From Hohaiivirga sp031546825 (GTDB taxonomy: Bacteria; Pseudomonadota; Alphaproteobacteria; Rhizobiales; Beijerinckiaceae): a DNA stretch of 64,000 bases. The position numbers and the translations under genes are program-made. Shown one piece after another: positions 62,711 to 64,000 of this stretch (the stretch's first letter is position 1; each line of letters opens with the position of its first letter). The notes beneath the pieces were generated by a model. It had not been told where the DNA came from and did not search any database. It worked only from the letters and a program-made list of their open reading frames with translations. The stretch spans positions 65,116 through 129,115 of the forward strand of contig JAVBJU010000001.1 of the NCBI GenBank assembly GCA_031546825.1, in the 5' to 3' direction.

Positions 62711-63073
62711 TCAGGCACCGTATTTCTTGTGCCATGCCTCAACGAGTTGCTTGCCCAGATCCTCGACATCGAGGAAGCCGAAACCGAGCACCTTGTAGCC
62801 TTCATTGATGGCGGCCACGCCTTCATCAACGGCGCGCATGCCGTGGCGGGCCTTGTAGCCGTGCTTGGTCTGGGCGGTAATCGCACCAGCGCCGCCGCTG
62901 CCACAGAACGAAATGCCGAAATCGGCGTTCTCGGCCTTCATCACATCGCCGAGCTTCATATCGGCGGCCATGCCGGGAATAACCACGACGCGTGCGCCCG
63001 CGGCTTCCGCGCCCGCTGCCACCTTCTGGCCCTTACCGAGCCGGTCGCCAATCACCAGGGTAATCTGTGCCAT
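62711..63073 (-). CDS. Glycine-rich SFCGS family protein (EF_0830-like)
   Basis: 120 residues: starts MAQITLVIGDRLGKGQKVAA and has the name-giving ISFCGSGGAGAITAQTKHGY. The Cys within FCGSGGAG after a beta-strand looks like a PTS EIIB phosphorylation loop (Cys then Gly/Ser), so it may be the energy-coupling subunit; this is my inference. GAGGAG is placed 8 bases before ATG. Confidence 0.86.
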   Translation of the reverse strand: MAQITLVIGDRLGKGQKVAAGAEAAGARVVVIPGMAADMKLGDVMKAENADFGISFCGSGGAGAITAQTKHGYKARHGMRAVDEGVAAINEGYKVLGFGFLDVEDLGKQLVEAWHKKYGA

Positions 63074-63119
63074 ATCCTAAAACTCCTCATTGAAACAATG
63101 AAACGTCACCGGCCCAATT

Positions 63120-63437
63120 TCAGGCCTTGTCGGGCATCGTTTCAAAATGGATGGACAAAAGCAATGCCTCCTCTTCCGGCAGATTGCCGAACAGAGCCGT
63201 CACTTCCTCAGAGAGAAGCCGGGCGGGCGGGGAGATTTCATCGAACAGGCTCTTGTCGAATTCGGGAAGGCGCTCACCGGTCAGGGAGCGGCGCGCCATG
63301 GCCTGCATGTGGGAGGTGAGTTTTTCCTGCTGGAAAGCATCCATGCGCTTGCCAGCGCGGTCGATAATCGCAGGAATCTCACCCATGATTCTGCTCGCAA
63401 GGGCCGCAATCGCGGCGTCATCGGCTCCAATGGTCAT
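63120..63437 (-). CDS. Small PRD-domain protein (EF_0829-like), first gene of the cluster
   Basis: 105 residues: one PRD-like helical domain (ALASRIMGEIPAIIDRAGKR ... FDEISPPARLLSEEV ... ALLLSIHFETM) with no DNA-binding part. A lone PRD might be a phosphorylation-state sensor or modulate the large PRD regulator. ATG 63437 follows AGAGAG; extension to 63491 is unlikely. The operator candidate lies about 90 bp upstream. Confidence 0.83.
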   Translation of the reverse strand: MTIGADDAAIAALASRIMGEIPAIIDRAGKRMDAFQQEKLTSHMQAMARRSLTGERLPEFDKSLFDEISPPARLLSEEVTALFGNLPEEEALLLSIHFETMPDKA

Positions 63438-63519
63438 CACATCTCTCTTAAAGAATCTGGTCTGGTAACAGCCTGAACATAAGCTACGCACACCACGGGA
63501 ACAGGTTCAGCGGGGTCTT

Positions 63520-63539
63520 TTTCCGCTTCGAAACGGAAA
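63520..63539. promoter_or_regulatory. 20-bp near-palindrome before the dga/DUF4310 cluster (operator candidate)
   Basis: TTTCCGCTTCGAAACGGAAA differs at one base from the perfect palindrome at 53607-53626 and lies at nearly the same distance from the start codon. A degenerate half-site GAAGCGGAGAA follows at 63555-63565. Confidence 0.65.
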
Positions 63540-63612
63540 ATGTCCCAGCGCTACGAAGCGGAGAAGGTCCGCAAAAAGTCCCGATGATTGCCGTCAAGCA
63601 CCGGCAGAAACC

Positions 63613-63646
63613 AAAACGCCGCCCCGAACATTCGGAGCGGCGTTTT
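63613..63646. terminator. Terminator between autotransporter gene end and dga-cluster promoter
   Basis: AAAACGCCGC and GCGGCGTTTT form a perfect 10-bp stem with a 14-base loop; T-runs end the stem on both strands, so it can act both ways. It serves the minus-strand autotransporter gene ending at 63679. Confidence 0.8.
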
Positions 63647-63678
63647 GACATTAACCGAGGGAAGAAAAGCTTTTCAGC

Positions 63679-64000
63679 TTACCACTTCACAGTTGCTCCA
63701 AGCCTGCCGTCCCAGCCCTCACGGCCCTTGTTATCGAGCGAGCGGTTGTATGCGCCGGTGGCGAACAGGTTGACCTTGTCGCTCACCTGAGCGCTCACGC
63801 CCGCGCCAAGCTCTCCCCAGGTGCCGCCGAGGCTGGAAGTGAACGGAACGAAGTTCTGTCCATCAACCGTGCCGAAGCTCGTCTTGGTGTCGGCCATGAA
63901 CTCGTGCCAGACATTGGCGCGCAGCCAGCCGGTGACGAGACGCGGATTGGTGACTTCGCCGGTGTTCCAGGTTTTTGCCAGGCGCAAACCAAGGCGACCG
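63679..64000 (-). CDS. Autotransporter beta-domain protein, C-terminal end only
   Basis: At least 107 residues, open to the right edge. The pattern RLGLRLAKTW, GWLRANVWHEFM, LGGTWGELGAGVSAQVSDKV, YNRSLDNKGREGWDGRLGA and a terminal KW is the end of a type V autotransporter barrel, as in Brucella/Rhizobiales autotransporters. It would be inserted in the outer membrane; the passenger is outside the window. Confidence 0.88.
   Translation of the reverse strand, partial: GRLGLRLAKTWNTGEVTNPRLVTGWLRANVWHEFMADTKTSFGTVDGQNFVPFTSSLGGTWGELGAGVSAQVSDKVNLFATGAYNRSLDNKGREGWDGRLGATVKW

Noticed and set aside
1..64000. CRISPR arrays, rRNA genes, other tRNAs, complete insertion sequences
   Set aside because: Looked for on both strands; no regularly spaced repeats, no rRNA-like sequence, only the one tRNA, and no transposase gene apart from the integrase.

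Overview
The window looks like the chromosome of an alphaproteobacterium of the Hyphomicrobiales, probably near Brucella/Ochrobactrum/Pseudochrobactrum. The evidence is two Omp25/Omp31-type porin-like genes, an RpoH2-like sigma factor, a Ros/MucR-type regulator, and the run murA - DUF2948 - hisD - UPF0262 - low-molecular-weight phosphatase. Core regions are GC-rich. The stretch from about 20.5 to 36.4 kb is visibly richer in A+T and has a different character. Family names below come from reading translations and motifs; no database search was run.

Layout. 1-11.2 kb: the 3' part of an L,D-transpeptidase gene, a histone-deacetylase-family hydrolase, then anaerobic redox genes (an NAD(P)-dependent Fe-S oxidoreductase with a fused pyruvate:ferredoxin oxidoreductase, and dmsABC). 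11.2-17 kb: dppABCDF on the minus strand. 17.5-20.5 kb: an LrgA/LrgB pair, an Lrp-type regulator and a hexose-6-phosphate mutarotase. 20.5-22.8 kb: an AT-rich zone with a MucR-like gene whose zinc ligands are lost and two paralogous small membrane proteins bracketed by inverted repeats. 22.8-36.5 kb: a 13.6-kb integrative mobilizable element in tRNA-Arg(CCT), bounded by a perfect 49-bp direct repeat. It carries a tyrosine integrase, a replication-like module, a relaxase, a PIN toxin-antitoxin pair, a block of obscure cargo genes and a Gabija-like OLD nuclease plus UvrD helicase operon. 36.5-53.5 kb: ilvD behind a MITE-like inverted-repeat element, a nuclease-like protein, an M48 lipoprotein protease, rpoH, duplicated Omp genes, a phosphoesterase/kinase-USP operon, an MFS transporter, hisD and murA.

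53.6-63.5 kb is the most unusual metabolic locus. A nine-gene minus-strand cluster encodes a small PRD protein, an SFCGS-family protein, DUF4312, DUF4311 and DUF4310 proteins, a metal amidohydrolase, DgaE- and DgaF-like enzymes, and an MtlR-type PRD regulator with an EIIA domain. It faces a two-domain HPr-EI phosphotransferase. Nearly identical 20-bp palindromes lie about 90 bp before the phosphotransferase start and before the first cluster gene, which suggests one regulon. The enzymes point to breakdown of an amino-sugar acid through 2-keto-3-deoxy-6-phosphogluconate. The membrane part contains no recognisable classical PTS permease, so DUF4310/4311/4312/SFCGS may form a poorly described PTS-linked transporter. 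The window ends inside an autotransporter beta-domain gene.
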